The notes below the pieces were generated by a model, which was not told the DNA's origin, ran no database searches, and worked only from the letters and a program-made list of their open reading frames with translations. From an uncultured Candidatus Saccharibacteria bacterium (GTDB lineage Bacteria > Patescibacteriota > Saccharimonadia > Saccharimonadales > Saccharimonadaceae), in contig CALIMM010000015.1 in assembly GCA_938045445.1 (NCBI GenBank), forward strand, positions 62,001 through 126,000: a stretch of 64,000 bases of DNA. The letters run 5' to 3'. Both the position numbers and the translations under genes were made by a program. Of this stretch, positions 17,137 to 25,518 are shown one piece after another. The number at the start of each line of letters is the position of its first letter. Position 1 is the stretch's first letter.

Positions 17137-17193
17137 AGCCCACTCGCCCCAGCGCGCAGCTATATCTCAACCCTTCTTTTACAACAACAAACA

Positions 17194-17220
17194 AGCGGCC
17201 ACTCTCTCATAGTGGTCGCT
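17194..17220. terminator. Hairpin between convergent genes
   Basis: AGCGGCCACT (17194-17203) pairs with AGTGGTCGCT (17211-17220), ten pairs with one G-T. The downstream T tract is weak on the plus strand (TCTT); on the minus strand it runs into TTGTTTGTTGTTG. A further small hairpin (TTCTTG/CAAGAA) lies at 17220-17234. Confidence 0.6.
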
Positions 17221-17258
17221 TCTTGGTGCAAGAACAGAAAAGCAAGTTTGCCAAGAAC

Positions 17259-17374
17259 ATAGCCCACCAACCATGCTCAAACTGAACCCGGATTAATTGC
17301 TTAATCCGAGAGTGCGCTTGGCGCACTACGATCAGATTAAAGCACGAATTCAGTGAGCTATGTTGGTGGGCTAT
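17259..17374. other. Cruciform-like structured element
   Basis: A 13-base perfect outer stem pairs ATAGCCCACCAAC (17259-17271) with GTTGGTGGGCTAT (17362-17374). It is extended inward by GCTCA/TGAGC (17275-17279 with 17354-17358) and CTGAA/TTCAG (17282-17286 with 17349-17353). Inside lie two hairpins: CGGATTAA/TTAATCCG (17289-17308) and AGTGCGC/GCGCACT (17311-17327). The result is a multi-branch fold of 116 bases. The right arm covers the stop codon of the minus-strand gene that ends at 17371. It could be a structured 3' UTR, a small RNA or a repeat element. Confidence 0.6.
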
Positions 17375-17658
17375 TCGCCCTTGTATCTCTGCTCGCGTCG
17401 CTTTAGCTGCCTGAGCCGTTCTAGGCTGAAGGCTGCAATTCCTCCTAGCCCTACCAGCACGAACATCAAGAATATCTTCGTCGGTGTATTGGGTAGCGAG
17501 TATCCAATACAGAAGATAGCGACAAAGCAAACACTCGAAGTGGCTAGCAGCCATCTCACGGTGCGTTTGCCTATCTTCTCTGTAAACCAGAGCATGATGC
17601 AGAGGCACACTATACTAAACGAAAAGCCGATCATTGAGGCGATCTCTTCATTCGGCAT
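17371..17658 (-). CDS. Small three-helix membrane protein
   Basis: I do not recognise this 95-residue protein. It has three hydrophobic helices: IGFSFSIVCLCIMLWF, WLLATSSVCFVAIFCIGYSL and IFLMFVLVGLGGIAAFSL. A strongly basic cytoplasmic C-terminus follows (RLRQLKRREQRYKG). The ATG at 17658 (MPNEEIAS) has a purine-rich SD-like stretch (GAGAGGG) about nine bases upstream; a GTG at 17667 is the alternative. Its stop codon lies within the stem of the structured element 17259-17374. The pattern of hydrophobic segments with a basic tail makes it more credible than a chance ORF. Confidence 0.6.
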   Translation of the reverse strand: MPNEEIASMIGFSFSIVCLCIMLWFTEKIGKRTVRWLLATSSVCFVAIFCIGYSLPNTPTKIFLMFVLVGLGGIAAFSLERLRQLKRREQRYKGE

Positions 17659-17886
17659 CTCTCTCACCCTCTCTCAGAAAGTGAGCTCGAAGCAAAGGGC
17701 AACTCTTGCCCTAAGCCAAACTTCGAGCAAAAGTTAATATATATATATCAATATATGAACCCTGTGTCAAATTTTGCCAGCTTGAGTCTCAAAATATCAC
17801 TGTCAACAATCGTGTATGGCTTTTAGATACAAACTAGCACACTCACCATTTTTCATTTCCGGCTTGGTGCTTTGTGGCGAACTTGG

Positions 17887-17892
17887 TATACT
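17887..17892 (+). promoter_or_regulatory. -10 element for uppP
   Basis: TATACT preceded by TGG (extended -10). The gene then has an SD (AAGGA at 17906-17910). The leader would be about 20 bases. Confidence 0.5.
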
Positions 17893-17919
17893 TGGTACGA
17901 GACATAAGGAAAACACATC

Positions 17920-18753
17920 ATGGATTGGCTGCATATTATTATTCTTGGCATTGTCGAGGGGATTACCGAGTTTTTGCCCATCTCGAGTACGGGCCACTTG
18001 ATGCTGGCAGAGAAGTTGCTGGGCTACTCAGTGAGCGACCCGGGGCTTGTCGCCTTTACGGCGGTGGTGCAGATTGGGGCAATTGCTGCGGCGATTGTTT
18101 ATTTCTGGCAGGACATTTGGCGCATTGCCTCGGCGTGGTGTGCTGGCGTGGTGAACCCGCGGGCGCGGACGTTTCACTACCGAATGGGGTGGTATGTCAT
18201 CATTGGCTCGCTGCCAATTGCGGTGGTGGGGCTACTCCTGAAGGATACGATCGAGACGGTGCTGCGCGGTCTATGGTTTGTCGCGGCTGGGCTGATGATT
18301 TGGAGCATTGTACTGTTTTTGGCCGACCGCCGGGGGCGCGAGACACGCCATGAGCGTAACCTCACCTGGCGTGATGCTATGGCAATGGGCCTGATGCAGT
18401 GCCTGTCGCTCATCCCGGGGGTGTCGCGCTCGGGGGCGACGATTGCCTCGGGGCTATTCCGCGATATCGACCGCACCACTGCCACACGGATGAGCTTTTT
18501 CCTGGGGATTCCGGCATTGATGGCAGCTGGTGGGCTGGAGGCCATCACACAGTCGCAGCAGATTGGCCGCTTAATTGGTTGGCCACAGATGATACTGGGG
18601 ATTATCATATCCTTTGTGGTGGGGTATGTGGCGATCTCGTGGCTGCTGCGCTTTGTCTCGAGCAACTCATTTGATAAGTTCGTCGCTTACCGCTTGGTGC
18701 TTGGCACGCTGCTCATCATCCTACTCGCGGTAGGCGTGTTAGCACCAGTGTAA
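17920..18753 (+). CDS. uppP: Undecaprenyl-diphosphatase UppP (BacA type)
   Basis: This membrane phosphatase recycles undecaprenyl diphosphate to the monophosphate that carries wall precursors; overproduction gives bacitracin resistance in other bacteria. The 277-residue protein has the two signature motifs: EGITEFLPISSTGHLML at residues 9-25 with the catalytic glutamate and serine, and PGVSRSGATI near residue 167. Multiple membrane helices fill the rest, and the length is normal. It pairs functionally with uppS at 4244. The start is supported by AAGGA with a nine-base spacer. Confidence 0.97.
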   Translation: MDWLHIIILGIVEGITEFLPISSTGHLMLAEKLLGYSVSDPGLVAFTAVVQIGAIAAAIVYFWQDIWRIASAWCAGVVNPRARTFHYRMGWYVIIGSLPIAVVGLLLKDTIETVLRGLWFVAAGLMIWSIVLFLADRRGRETRHERNLTWRDAMAMGLMQCLSLIPGVSRSGATIASGLFRDIDRTTATRMSFFLGIPALMAAGGLEAITQSQQIGRLIGWPQMILGIIISFVVGYVAISWLLRFVSSNSFDKFVAYRLVLGTLLIILLAVGVLAPV

Positions 18754-18900
18754 TTTCTCCGTAGCTTGTTTTCATACTTGCCTCACCCGGATAAAGTAGT
18801 GGGGAGTGGCAGTTCATGTGCAAGATTTTTTCGACTCGGCCTTGCTAGAACTTTGCTTCTCGAGCGTGAGAAAAAGCTCCACGATCGTTGCCCACCTAGT

Positions 18901-18929
18901 TTGCTCTCGCTGGGTGATTGCGGTATAAT
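18901..18929 (+). promoter_or_regulatory. Promoter of the MacB-type ABC operon
   Basis: TTGCTC (18901-18906), a 17-base spacer and TATAAT (18924-18929). The ATPase gene has GGAGG seven bases before its ATG. Confidence 0.7.
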
Positions 18930-18961
18930 TACTATTAACATTAGCAGCTTATGGAGGCGCA

Positions 18962-19804
18962 ATGATCGAAATAAAAAATATTACCAAAGTCTACGGCAAG
19001 AAGAAAAACACCTTCACTGCCCTCAAGGATGTGAGCCTTGCAATTGAGGAGGGGTCGAGCGTGGCAGTGCTGGGCAAGTCGGGCTCGGGCAAGTCCACGC
19101 TGATGCATGCCATCTCTGGCCTGGATAAGCCGCAGCAGGGTGAGGTGATCATTAATGGTGAGGATATCTTGCGGCTCAAGCGCAAGGCGACCGACCGCTT
19201 TCGGGCGCGGACGATGGGCTTCATTTTCCAGAGTTTCTTTGTGGAGGGTGGCGAGAGCTGCTATGACAATGTGAGCTTGTCGCTCGAGACGGCAGGTGTG
19301 CCGCGCAGTCAGCGCAAGCGGCGTATCGTGGCGGCGCTCGAGGCGGTTGGCTTGGAGGACAAGATCAAAGCGCGAGCCAAGGACCTTAGTGGTGGGCAAA
19401 AGCAGCGCTTGGCGATCGCTCGAGCAATTGCTGCCGAGCCACAGATTCTCTTTGCCGATGAACCCACAGGTAACCTCGACTCAGCAACCTCTGCGGTGGT
19501 GGAAGACTTGCTCTTCAATTACGCTAAGGAGCATGGTGCCACGCTCATCATCGTCACACACGACGAGGATCTAGCACAGCGCTGCCAGCGTATTATTCGT
19601 ATCAAAGATGGGGCGATTGATCACGACAGCGCTATGGATGATAAGGCAACAGCCTCTCCCAAGGCTAAAAAAGCGCCAACTCGCCGCCCAGCCAAAGCCG
19701 TAGCACCTGCCACGCAGCCCAAGAAAACAACGAAAAAAGCCACGAGCACCACCACAAAAGCCAAATCTACAACCACCAAGCCAACACCAAGGAGGGTAGA
19801 CTAA
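18962..19804 (+). CDS. ABC transporter ATP-binding protein (LolD/MacB type) with histone-like basic tail
   Basis: This is the ATPase of a type VII (MacB/LolCDE-like) ABC system, partnered by the permease that starts two bases downstream. Walker A is GKSGSGKST at residues 38-46. The Q-loop region, the signature LSGGQKQR and Walker B ILFADEPTGNLD are all intact, so it should be active. Unusually, about 55 residues follow the normal end of the domain (from about residue 228). They are almost entirely K, T, A, P and R, resembling histone H1 or AlgP tails. The final bases of the tail overlap the permease SD. Substrate unknown: candidates are lipoproteins, peptides or drugs. Confidence 0.93.
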   Translation: MIEIKNITKVYGKKKNTFTALKDVSLAIEEGSSVAVLGKSGSGKSTLMHAISGLDKPQQGEVIINGEDILRLKRKATDRFRARTMGFIFQSFFVEGGESCYDNVSLSLETAGVPRSQRKRRIVAALEAVGLEDKIKARAKDLSGGQKQRLAIARAIAAEPQILFADEPTGNLDSATSAVVEDLLFNYAKEHGATLIIVTHDEDLAQRCQRIIRIKDGAIDHDSAMDDKATASPKAKKAPTRRPAKAVAPATQPKKTTKKATSTTTKAKSTTTKPTPRRVD

Positions 19805-19806
19805 CC

Positions 19807-21162
19807 ATGAAGACGACCGATATTATTCGCCGCGCTGGCCGCAACCTGCGCCGAGCTAAGATGCGTACGTTGCTTACCAGCATCGCTATCGCGGTGGGCG
19901 GCTTTGCCATTATGGCGAGCTTGATGGCGGGCGAGGGTGCACGCCAGTATATTGACCGGCTGATTAGTAGTAATATTGATGCCAAGGCGGTGTTTATCGT
20001 TAAAGATAAGCGACTCATCGGCGCACAATCGGGCCAGCAGGCTGACCTGCGTGAGTATAATCCTGATAGTATCAACCGCTATGGCAATGATTATAAAGCC
20101 CTGACCCAAAAAGACATCGACAAGCTGGCGGCCCGTACTGACCTCGAGAAAGTGAGGCCAGTCTATCAGCTCCAGCCCAAATATGTAAGCTTTGCAGTCA
20201 AAAAAGACAAGAAATACAGCAGTGATGTGAGCGTCTTTGATGGTGCGCTCGCGGCCGAAGTCGTGGCGGGTGAGCAGCTAGGTAAGGGTACTGAGCTCGC
20301 GGCTGGCGAAGCCGTCATCCCCGAGAGCTATGCCGAGACACTAGGGCAATCGCCTGCCCAGATGGTGGGTAAGCAGCTGACTGTCACAGTGGTGCAAATG
20401 CCACAGAAGATCGACGAAGCAACGCTTGGCCAGGTCTTTGCTGAGAAGGGGCAGGCTGGGGTGAATGAGCTGATTAATGGCAAGGAATTGCATAAGACCT
20501 TCACCATTGCGGCCGTGACGCGCAAATCGGCTGACCAAACCCAAGCAATGCGCGGCATTGGGATTAATGCCAAAGTAGCCCGCGAGCTGAGTGACTACAG
20601 TACCAAGGGTACGAGCCAATACCAAAAGTACATGTCTGCCACCGCGGTTGCCAAGCAGGATGCCGAGGCTGCCAAGAAGTCCCTCGAGCGAGATGGTTAC
20701 GCTGCAGCCACCGCCAAGGATCTGCAGCAGACACTCTTTCGCTTTGTCGATATCTTGCAGGGGATTGTGCTGGGCTTTGGTGCGCTGGCGCTAATAGTGA
20801 GTATTTTTGGCATCGTCAACACGCAGTACATCTCGGTGCTGGAGCGGACGCAGCAAATTGGCCTAATGAAGGCGCTGGGAGCAAGTCGGCGCGATATTGG
20901 CCGCTTGTTCCGCTACGAAGCAGCCTGGGTCGGCCTGCTGGGCGGTGCGCTGGGCGTGCTGGGCGCGTGGGGCGCTGGTGTAGCGCTCAACCCAGTTATC
21001 TCGGAGAAGCTCCGCTTTGGTGATCACAAACTCCTTGTCTTTGTGCCAGAGCATGCTGCTGCGGTAGTGATTGGCCTGATGCTGGTGGCGATCATTGCTG
21101 GCTGGCTGCCAAGCCGCAAGGCTGCCAAGCTCGACCCAATCGAAGCGCTGCGCACAGAGTAA
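19807..21162 (+). CDS. ABC transporter permease (MacB/FtsX fold)
   Basis: This 451-residue permease has the MacB topology: one N-terminal membrane helix (TSIAIAVGGFAIMASLMAGE), a large extracytoplasmic domain (about residues 60-310), then three C-terminal helices carrying the FtsX domain (VLGFGALALIVSIFGIVNT and following). The ERTQQIGLMKALGASRRDIGR coupling motif contacts the ATPase. It ends PSRKAAKLDPIEALRTE, the usual family terminus. It is co-transcribed with the ATPase at 18962 and followed by a strong terminator. There is no adjacent membrane-fusion protein, as expected for a cell without a classical outer membrane. Confidence 0.94.
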   Translation: MKTTDIIRRAGRNLRRAKMRTLLTSIAIAVGGFAIMASLMAGEGARQYIDRLISSNIDAKAVFIVKDKRLIGAQSGQQADLREYNPDSINRYGNDYKALTQKDIDKLAARTDLEKVRPVYQLQPKYVSFAVKKDKKYSSDVSVFDGALAAEVVAGEQLGKGTELAAGEAVIPESYAETLGQSPAQMVGKQLTVTVVQMPQKIDEATLGQVFAEKGQAGVNELINGKELHKTFTIAAVTRKSADQTQAMRGIGINAKVARELSDYSTKGTSQYQKYMSATAVAKQDAEAAKKSLERDGYAAATAKDLQQTLFRFVDILQGIVLGFGALALIVSIFGIVNTQYISVLERTQQIGLMKALGASRRDIGRLFRYEAAWVGLLGGALGVLGAWGAGVALNPVISEKLRFGDHKLLVFVPEHAAAVVIGLMLVAIIAGWLPSRKAAKLDPIEALRTE

Positions 21163-21185
21163 TCTGCATAGATACGAAGAGTCTC

Positions 21186-21221
21186 AAGCCCGCTTTGCTG
21201 TGGTAGGCAAAGCGGGCTTTT
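21186..21221 (+). terminator. Intrinsic terminator after the ABC operon
   Basis: A 13-base-pair perfect stem, AAGCCCGCTTTGC (21186-21198) with GCAAAGCGGGCTT (21207-21219), ends in a T run. Confidence 0.9.
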
Positions 21222-21343
21222 GGGCTAGCTAAGAGGGGGGCACTAGCATAAACCTAACAGAGATAGAGCAAGAGAATCGACCCAAAATAGCCAAGCCTCG
21301 AAGGTCGAGAAGCTATTACTCTTTAATTTTATAATGCTTGTGC

Positions 21344-21349
21344 TATAAT
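21344..21349 (+). promoter_or_regulatory. -10 element for the collagen-like gene
   Basis: TATAAT preceded by TGC (extended -10). The leader would be about 25 bases with an AGGGG sequence seven bases before the ATG. Confidence 0.55.
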
Positions 21350-21380
21350 CAGACAAAAGGGTATAAATAGGGGTATAGCT

Positions 21381-22910
21381 ATGAATGAACACCGCAAAAA
21401 ATTTGCAAGTCGTTCGCTTGTATTCGGCTTGTTTGGCATATTATTAATCATCATTATATTGCTCTGGTGGTGGTGGCCGTGGGGCTACAATAGCAGCTTC
21501 AAGGGTGTGCGGCCAGACCAAGTGAGTTTGCGCCAGCATGACGGGAAGATCCAGTGGCAATTTATGGATGGCGCGTGGCACGATATTGCCTCGGTCGAGG
21601 ACTTGCGCGGGGCAAAAGGCGAGCAGGGTGCGCGCGGCGAGGCTGGTGCAAGCGGTGCTCGAGGTGCAGATGGCGCCAATGGCCGCGACGGCGTAGATGG
21701 TGCACGTGGCCGTGATGGTGCTCGTGGTGCAGCTGGCAAGAATGGCACAAACGGCGCTAATGGTGCCAACGGTAAGGATGGCGCAAACGGGGCCAATGGC
21801 AAAGACGGTGCGTCGGCCGCTAAGGGTGAAAAAGGCGAAAAAGGCGAACCAGGTCCCAAAGGTGATAAGGGCGAACCTGGCAAAGATGGTAAAGATGGCA
21901 AAAATGGTGACAAGGGCGATACTGGCCCCAAGGGTGACACTGGCGCTAAGGGTGAGCAAGGTGCACCTGGTACACCTGGTACACAAGGAGAAAAAGGCGT
22001 ACCCGGCCCGAAGGGTGACCAAGGAGACACTGGCCCACAAGGACAACCAGGCCAGCCTGGCCCGCAAGGTCCGCAGGGCCAAACCGGCCCAGCTGGTGCC
22101 GATGGTCGAACAATCGAGCTCCAGAAGGGCACGCTCTACATCCAGTGGCGCTACACTGGCGAAACAGCCTGGCAAAACCTCATTGCTTATACCGACCTCA
22201 AGGGCGAAAAGGGTGATGCTGGTCAGCCCGGCCCACAAGGCCAACAGGGTATCCAGGGGCAGCAAGGTGCTACTGGACCCAAAGGCCAGGATGGCACCAA
22301 CGCAACGATTAATGTGACTAATAGCACTCAGCCATGCTCACCAAATATGACCGTCACGGGCAATGGCACCTCTCAGCTAGGCCTTACCTTTGCGGGCAGC
22401 ACTGTGCCGGCGGGTGGTACGGTTGGCCAAATATTGTCGAAGAAGTCGGCCGCAAACTGCGACATGGAATGGAAGAGCCTCCCTCAGATGACCATCTTTA
22501 CGGCAACGCTTGGCAATGGTAATGGCGGCGTTACAGCTGCAACGATTGCCAAGGATACCTTTGCGCCAGTGCCGCTCAAGACCGTCGTAACAAACAACGG
22601 TGGCGGGTCGTGGGATGCCGGGAGCAAATCGTACATTGTACCAAGTGATGGTGTGTACTTGATCCAATCGCGGATTCGCTTGAACGATACATCATCAGCC
22701 CGCGGTGTGTACCAGGCTGTCAACGACACGGCCCGCGACACTCCAGAGGGTGTGTGGAGCAACAACCAACACGGCTACCGCTTTACCATGCCATACACTC
22801 GCCTGATGCGAGTAACGGCCGGGACACCGCTCAAGCTTGTCGTCTACTCGGCTGGCCAAGATGCAAACATCACCGATGCAAGCCTCAGCATCGTCAAGAT
22901 ATCAGACTAA
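21381..22910 (+). CDS. Collagen-like surface protein with C1q-like head
   Basis: This 509-residue protein has an N-terminal membrane anchor (residues 14-33, IIIILLWWWWPWGY region). Then comes a short module (IQWQFMDGAWHDIASVEDLRG), a long Gly-X-Y stretch (about residues 75-240, with many GPKGD and GANGKDG triplets), and a second copy of the module (IQWRYTGETAWQNLIAYTDLKG). A shorter Gly-X-Y block follows (about 273-308). The C-terminal beta domain from about residue 366 resembles a C1q/TNF jelly-roll head that trimerises collagen stalks. It probably forms a surface stalk for adhesion to host or other cells. The long repeats make copy-number variation likely. Confidence 0.88.
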   Translation: MNEHRKKFASRSLVFGLFGILLIIIILLWWWWPWGYNSSFKGVRPDQVSLRQHDGKIQWQFMDGAWHDIASVEDLRGAKGEQGARGEAGASGARGADGANGRDGVDGARGRDGARGAAGKNGTNGANGANGKDGANGANGKDGASAAKGEKGEKGEPGPKGDKGEPGKDGKDGKNGDKGDTGPKGDTGAKGEQGAPGTPGTQGEKGVPGPKGDQGDTGPQGQPGQPGPQGPQGQTGPAGADGRTIELQKGTLYIQWRYTGETAWQNLIAYTDLKGEKGDAGQPGPQGQQGIQGQQGATGPKGQDGTNATINVTNSTQPCSPNMTVTGNGTSQLGLTFAGSTVPAGGTVGQILSKKSAANCDMEWKSLPQMTIFTATLGNGNGGVTAATIAKDTFAPVPLKTVVTNNGGGSWDAGSKSYIVPSDGVYLIQSRIRLNDTSSARGVYQAVNDTARDTPEGVWSNNQHGYRFTMPYTRLMRVTAGTPLKLVVYSAGQDANITDASLSIVKISD

Positions 22911-22936
22911 GCTCGGTAGCCCACTACTAACCCCTA

Positions 22937-22963
22937 CAGAACCAGCCATTATGGCTGGTTCTG
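22937..22963 (+). terminator. Hairpin terminator after the collagen-like gene
   Basis: A 12-base-pair perfect stem, CAGAACCAGCCA (22937-22948) with TGGCTGGTTCTG (22952-22963), has a three-base loop. The following T tract is short. Confidence 0.75.
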
Positions 22964-23125
22964 TGTTAGTTCCTCTTCGCTCATGGAGTGATCGAGAGGA
23001 GAAAAGTGAGGCAAAAATGGGGGTCTGCAAGCCGTGCTATCTGCCCAATAGCACCGTGGCTGGGTGGCCATCGTGCCCGGAAGTTTTATCGAACAAATTG
23101 CCATTACGCTTGGTGTGATATCTGA

Positions 23126-23131
23126 TATAAT
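23126..23131 (+). promoter_or_regulatory. -10 element for serS, predicted leaderless
   Basis: TATAAT preceded by TGA, then exactly six bases, then the serS ATG at 23138. No SD is present. Confidence 0.65.
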
Positions 23132-23137
23132 ATAGTT

Positions 23138-24382
23138 ATGTTAGATATTCGTTATATTCGCGCGCATGCCGACGAGGTGCAGGCAGCGGCGCGCCATAAG
23201 GGCTATGAGGTGTCCATCGCTGCGCTTCTCGCGTGCGACGATCAGCGCCGGGAGCTCCAGCAGCGGGTGGATGCTGTGCGTACCACACGCAACGAGACAG
23301 CCGCTCAGATGAAGGGCGGCAAACCCAGCCAAGAGCTCATCGCCAAAGGCAAGGCACTCAAAGCCGAGCTCGCCACGCTGGAGGAAGAGCTGCGCACCAT
23401 AGAGAACAACTTTTTTACTCAGCTTGAGGCAGTGCCAAATATCACCCTGCCAGACGTCCCACTGGGCGGCGAGGCAGACAGTGTGGAGATTAAGCAGTGG
23501 GGTGAGCGGCGTGAGTCGGCGCAAGATCACCTCGACTTCGCCACGAGCCGAGGCTGGCTCGACTTCGAGCGCGGTGCCAAGGTGGCTGGCACGAAGTTTT
23601 ATTATGTGCTGGGCGACCTCATGCTGCTCGAGAACGCCATCTACCAATATGCCCTCAATTTCCTCGTGAGCAAAGGCTTCCGCCCCATGACGGTGCCGCA
23701 CATGGTGAGTGGCCGCGTAGCGCGCGGCTCGGGCTTTGCACCCAAGAGCGATAAAGAGAGTAACGAGTACTTCATCGAGGGCGAAGACACCATGCTTATT
23801 GGCACGGCCGAGGCACCACTGACGGGCTTCCATGCCGACGAGATTTTGAATGAGAAAGATCTGCCACTGCTCTACGCTGGCTACAGCCCCTGCTACCGCA
23901 AGGAGGCTGGTGCAGCCGGGAAGTTTAGCCGCGGGCTCTTCCGGGTGCATCAATTCAACAAACTCGAAATGTATATCTACTGCCTGCCCGAGCAATCGGC
24001 TCAGATGCATGAGAAAATCCTTGCGCTAGAGGAGGAGATTTGGCAAAGCCTGGGCGTGCCATACCACGTGGTGAATATCGCGGCGGGGGACCTCGGTGCG
24101 CCAGCTGCCAAGAAGTACGACATCGAGTACTGGTCGCCTGTTGATGGTGCCTACCGTGAGCTGACTAGCTGCAGCAACTGCACCGACTTCCAGGCGCGCA
24201 ACCTTGGCATCCGCGTCCGCCGGGCCGATGGCTCGCTCCAGGTAGTACACACCCTCAATGGTACCGCAGTGAGCTTGGCTCGCGCACTGGTAGCAATTAT
24301 CGAGAATTATCAAACAACTGATGGCCAGCTCCGCGTGCCAACGGTGCTGCAGCCATATCTGAATAACAGGGAGGTACTCTAG
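23138..24382 (+). CDS. serS: Seryl-tRNA synthetase
   Basis: This class II synthetase charges tRNA-Ser (and tRNA-Sec where present). The 414-residue protein has the N-terminal antiparallel coiled-coil arm that reads the long variable arm of tRNA (about residues 30-105). The catalytic core shows motif 2 (CYRKEAGAAGKFSRGLFRVHQF), the TSCSNCTDFQARN segment and motif 3 (LNGTAVSLARALVAIIENYQ). The length is normal. The mRNA appears leaderless. pyrD starts at the base right after the serS stop, so the two are probably co-translated. Confidence 0.98.
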   Translation: MLDIRYIRAHADEVQAAARHKGYEVSIAALLACDDQRRELQQRVDAVRTTRNETAAQMKGGKPSQELIAKGKALKAELATLEEELRTIENNFFTQLEAVPNITLPDVPLGGEADSVEIKQWGERRESAQDHLDFATSRGWLDFERGAKVAGTKFYYVLGDLMLLENAIYQYALNFLVSKGFRPMTVPHMVSGRVARGSGFAPKSDKESNEYFIEGEDTMLIGTAEAPLTGFHADEILNEKDLPLLYAGYSPCYRKEAGAAGKFSRGLFRVHQFNKLEMYIYCLPEQSAQMHEKILALEEEIWQSLGVPYHVVNIAAGDLGAPAAKKYDIEYWSPVDGAYRELTSCSNCTDFQARNLGIRVRRADGSLQVVHTLNGTAVSLARALVAIIENYQTTDGQLRVPTVLQPYLNNREVL

Positions 24383-25510
24383 ATGGGGCGCACAATCAGA
24401 AAAATGAGCCGCAAAGGCTATGCCAAAGTTGCCAAGCCGCTTCTCTTCCGGCGGCAGCCCGATGCAGCACACCAGTCGATGCTCTGGACAGCGCGGGCAC
24501 TGCATGCCATCCGGGGTGAGCAGCTCCTCAGTGGTTGGCGCTATAAGAATCCTCGCCTCGAGCAGACTATTCTTGGCCTTAACTTTGTTAATCCCATTGG
24601 TCTGTCTGCTGGGCTGGATAAAGATTTTGATCTACCTCCTGTGGCAAAGAAAATTGGTTGCGGCTTTGAGATTGGTGGCTCAGTAACGGCCGTACCTTGT
24701 GAGGGCAACCCTAAGCCGTGGTTTCGTCGCTTGGCTAGTGAGCAGTCGATCGTCGTGAATGTTGGGTTGGCCAATCGCGGCGTGGCCAAGGCGATCGAGC
24801 AGATCCGCGGCTACTCACCACGGGTCTGGCGCGACTTTCCGCTCAGCGTATCCGTAGCCAAGACCAACAGCCCCAAGCAAGTCCGCCCCAAGCAGGCAAT
24901 TGCCGACTACTGCGACAGCCTCCGTCAGCTCGAAGCAGCCGGCTGTGCACCACTGTACGAGATTAACATCTCGTGCCCCAATGCTTATGGCGGCGAGCCC
25001 TTCACCACGCCCGCTCGCCTTAAGAAACTCCTCACTGCGGTGGATGAGCTGAAGCTTTCGCGCCCCGTCTTTATCAAAATGCCAACGGATAAGACATGGA
25101 CACAGTTTGCCAAATTACTCTCCATTATCGATAAGCATAATGTGGCGGGCCTGACGATCGGTAACCTCGTCAAAGACCGCAGCAAGCTCGCCGACCCAAG
25201 TGTCTTGCCTGACGACACCCCCGGTAGCCTTAGTGGCCGGCCAGCTCAGGCTATTACCACGCGGCTTATCCACAAGACGTATGCACTGTATGGTGACCGC
25301 TTTGTCATCATTGGTGTGGGCGGTGTCTTCACGGCGGAGGATGCGTACGAGAAAATTCGGGCTGGCGCGAGCCTGGTGGCGCTGGTGACAGCGCTGATGT
25401 TTGAAGGGCCACAGGTCGTGGGCGACATCAACGAAGGCTTGGTAGAGCTGCTCGACCGGGATGACTACGTCTCCATTAGCGAAGCAATCGGCGCAGCGCA
25501 CCGCAAGTAG
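24383..25510 (+). CDS. pyrD: Dihydroorotate dehydrogenase, class-2-like with cysteine active site
   Basis: This FMN enzyme oxidises dihydroorotate to orotate in pyrimidine synthesis. The 375-residue protein has class 2 architecture: an N-terminal extension with the AHQ.. helix typical of quinone-linked enzymes, then GLSAGLDKDFDL and the GNPKPWFRRL phrase. The active-site loop reads NISCPN with C198 where class 2 enzymes have serine (NxSSPN). Cysteine is the class 1 catalytic base. FMN phosphate-binding IIGVGGVFTAEDAYEKI is intact. No other pyrimidine gene is in the window, so it may work on scavenged dihydroorotate or as a redox enzyme. It directly follows serS. Confidence 0.9.
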   Translation: MGRTIRKMSRKGYAKVAKPLLFRRQPDAAHQSMLWTARALHAIRGEQLLSGWRYKNPRLEQTILGLNFVNPIGLSAGLDKDFDLPPVAKKIGCGFEIGGSVTAVPCEGNPKPWFRRLASEQSIVVNVGLANRGVAKAIEQIRGYSPRVWRDFPLSVSVAKTNSPKQVRPKQAIADYCDSLRQLEAAGCAPLYEINISCPNAYGGEPFTTPARLKKLLTAVDELKLSRPVFIKMPTDKTWTQFAKLLSIIDKHNVAGLTIGNLVKDRSKLADPSVLPDDTPGSLSGRPAQAITTRLIHKTYALYGDRFVIIGVGGVFTAEDAYEKIRAGASLVALVTALMFEGPQVVGDINEGLVELLDRDDYVSISEAIGAAHRK

Positions 25511-25518
25511 GGGAGCCA

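Noticed and set aside
17259..17374. Integron attC site
   Set aside because: The outer arms do not match RYYYAAC/GTTRRRY and no integrase or cassette array is present.
21444..22265. Long minus-strand ORFs under the collagen-like gene
   Set aside because: Mirror of the Gly-X-Y repeat; low-complexity products with no start signals.
21600..22310. CRISPR or tandem DNA repeat
   Set aside because: The periodicity is the nine-base Gly-X-Y codon pattern, not spaced direct repeats.
23040..23110. T-box riboswitch upstream of serS
   Set aside because: A GGGTGG at 23062-23067 recalls the T-box core, but the rest of the consensus is missing and the serS -10 lies downstream of it.
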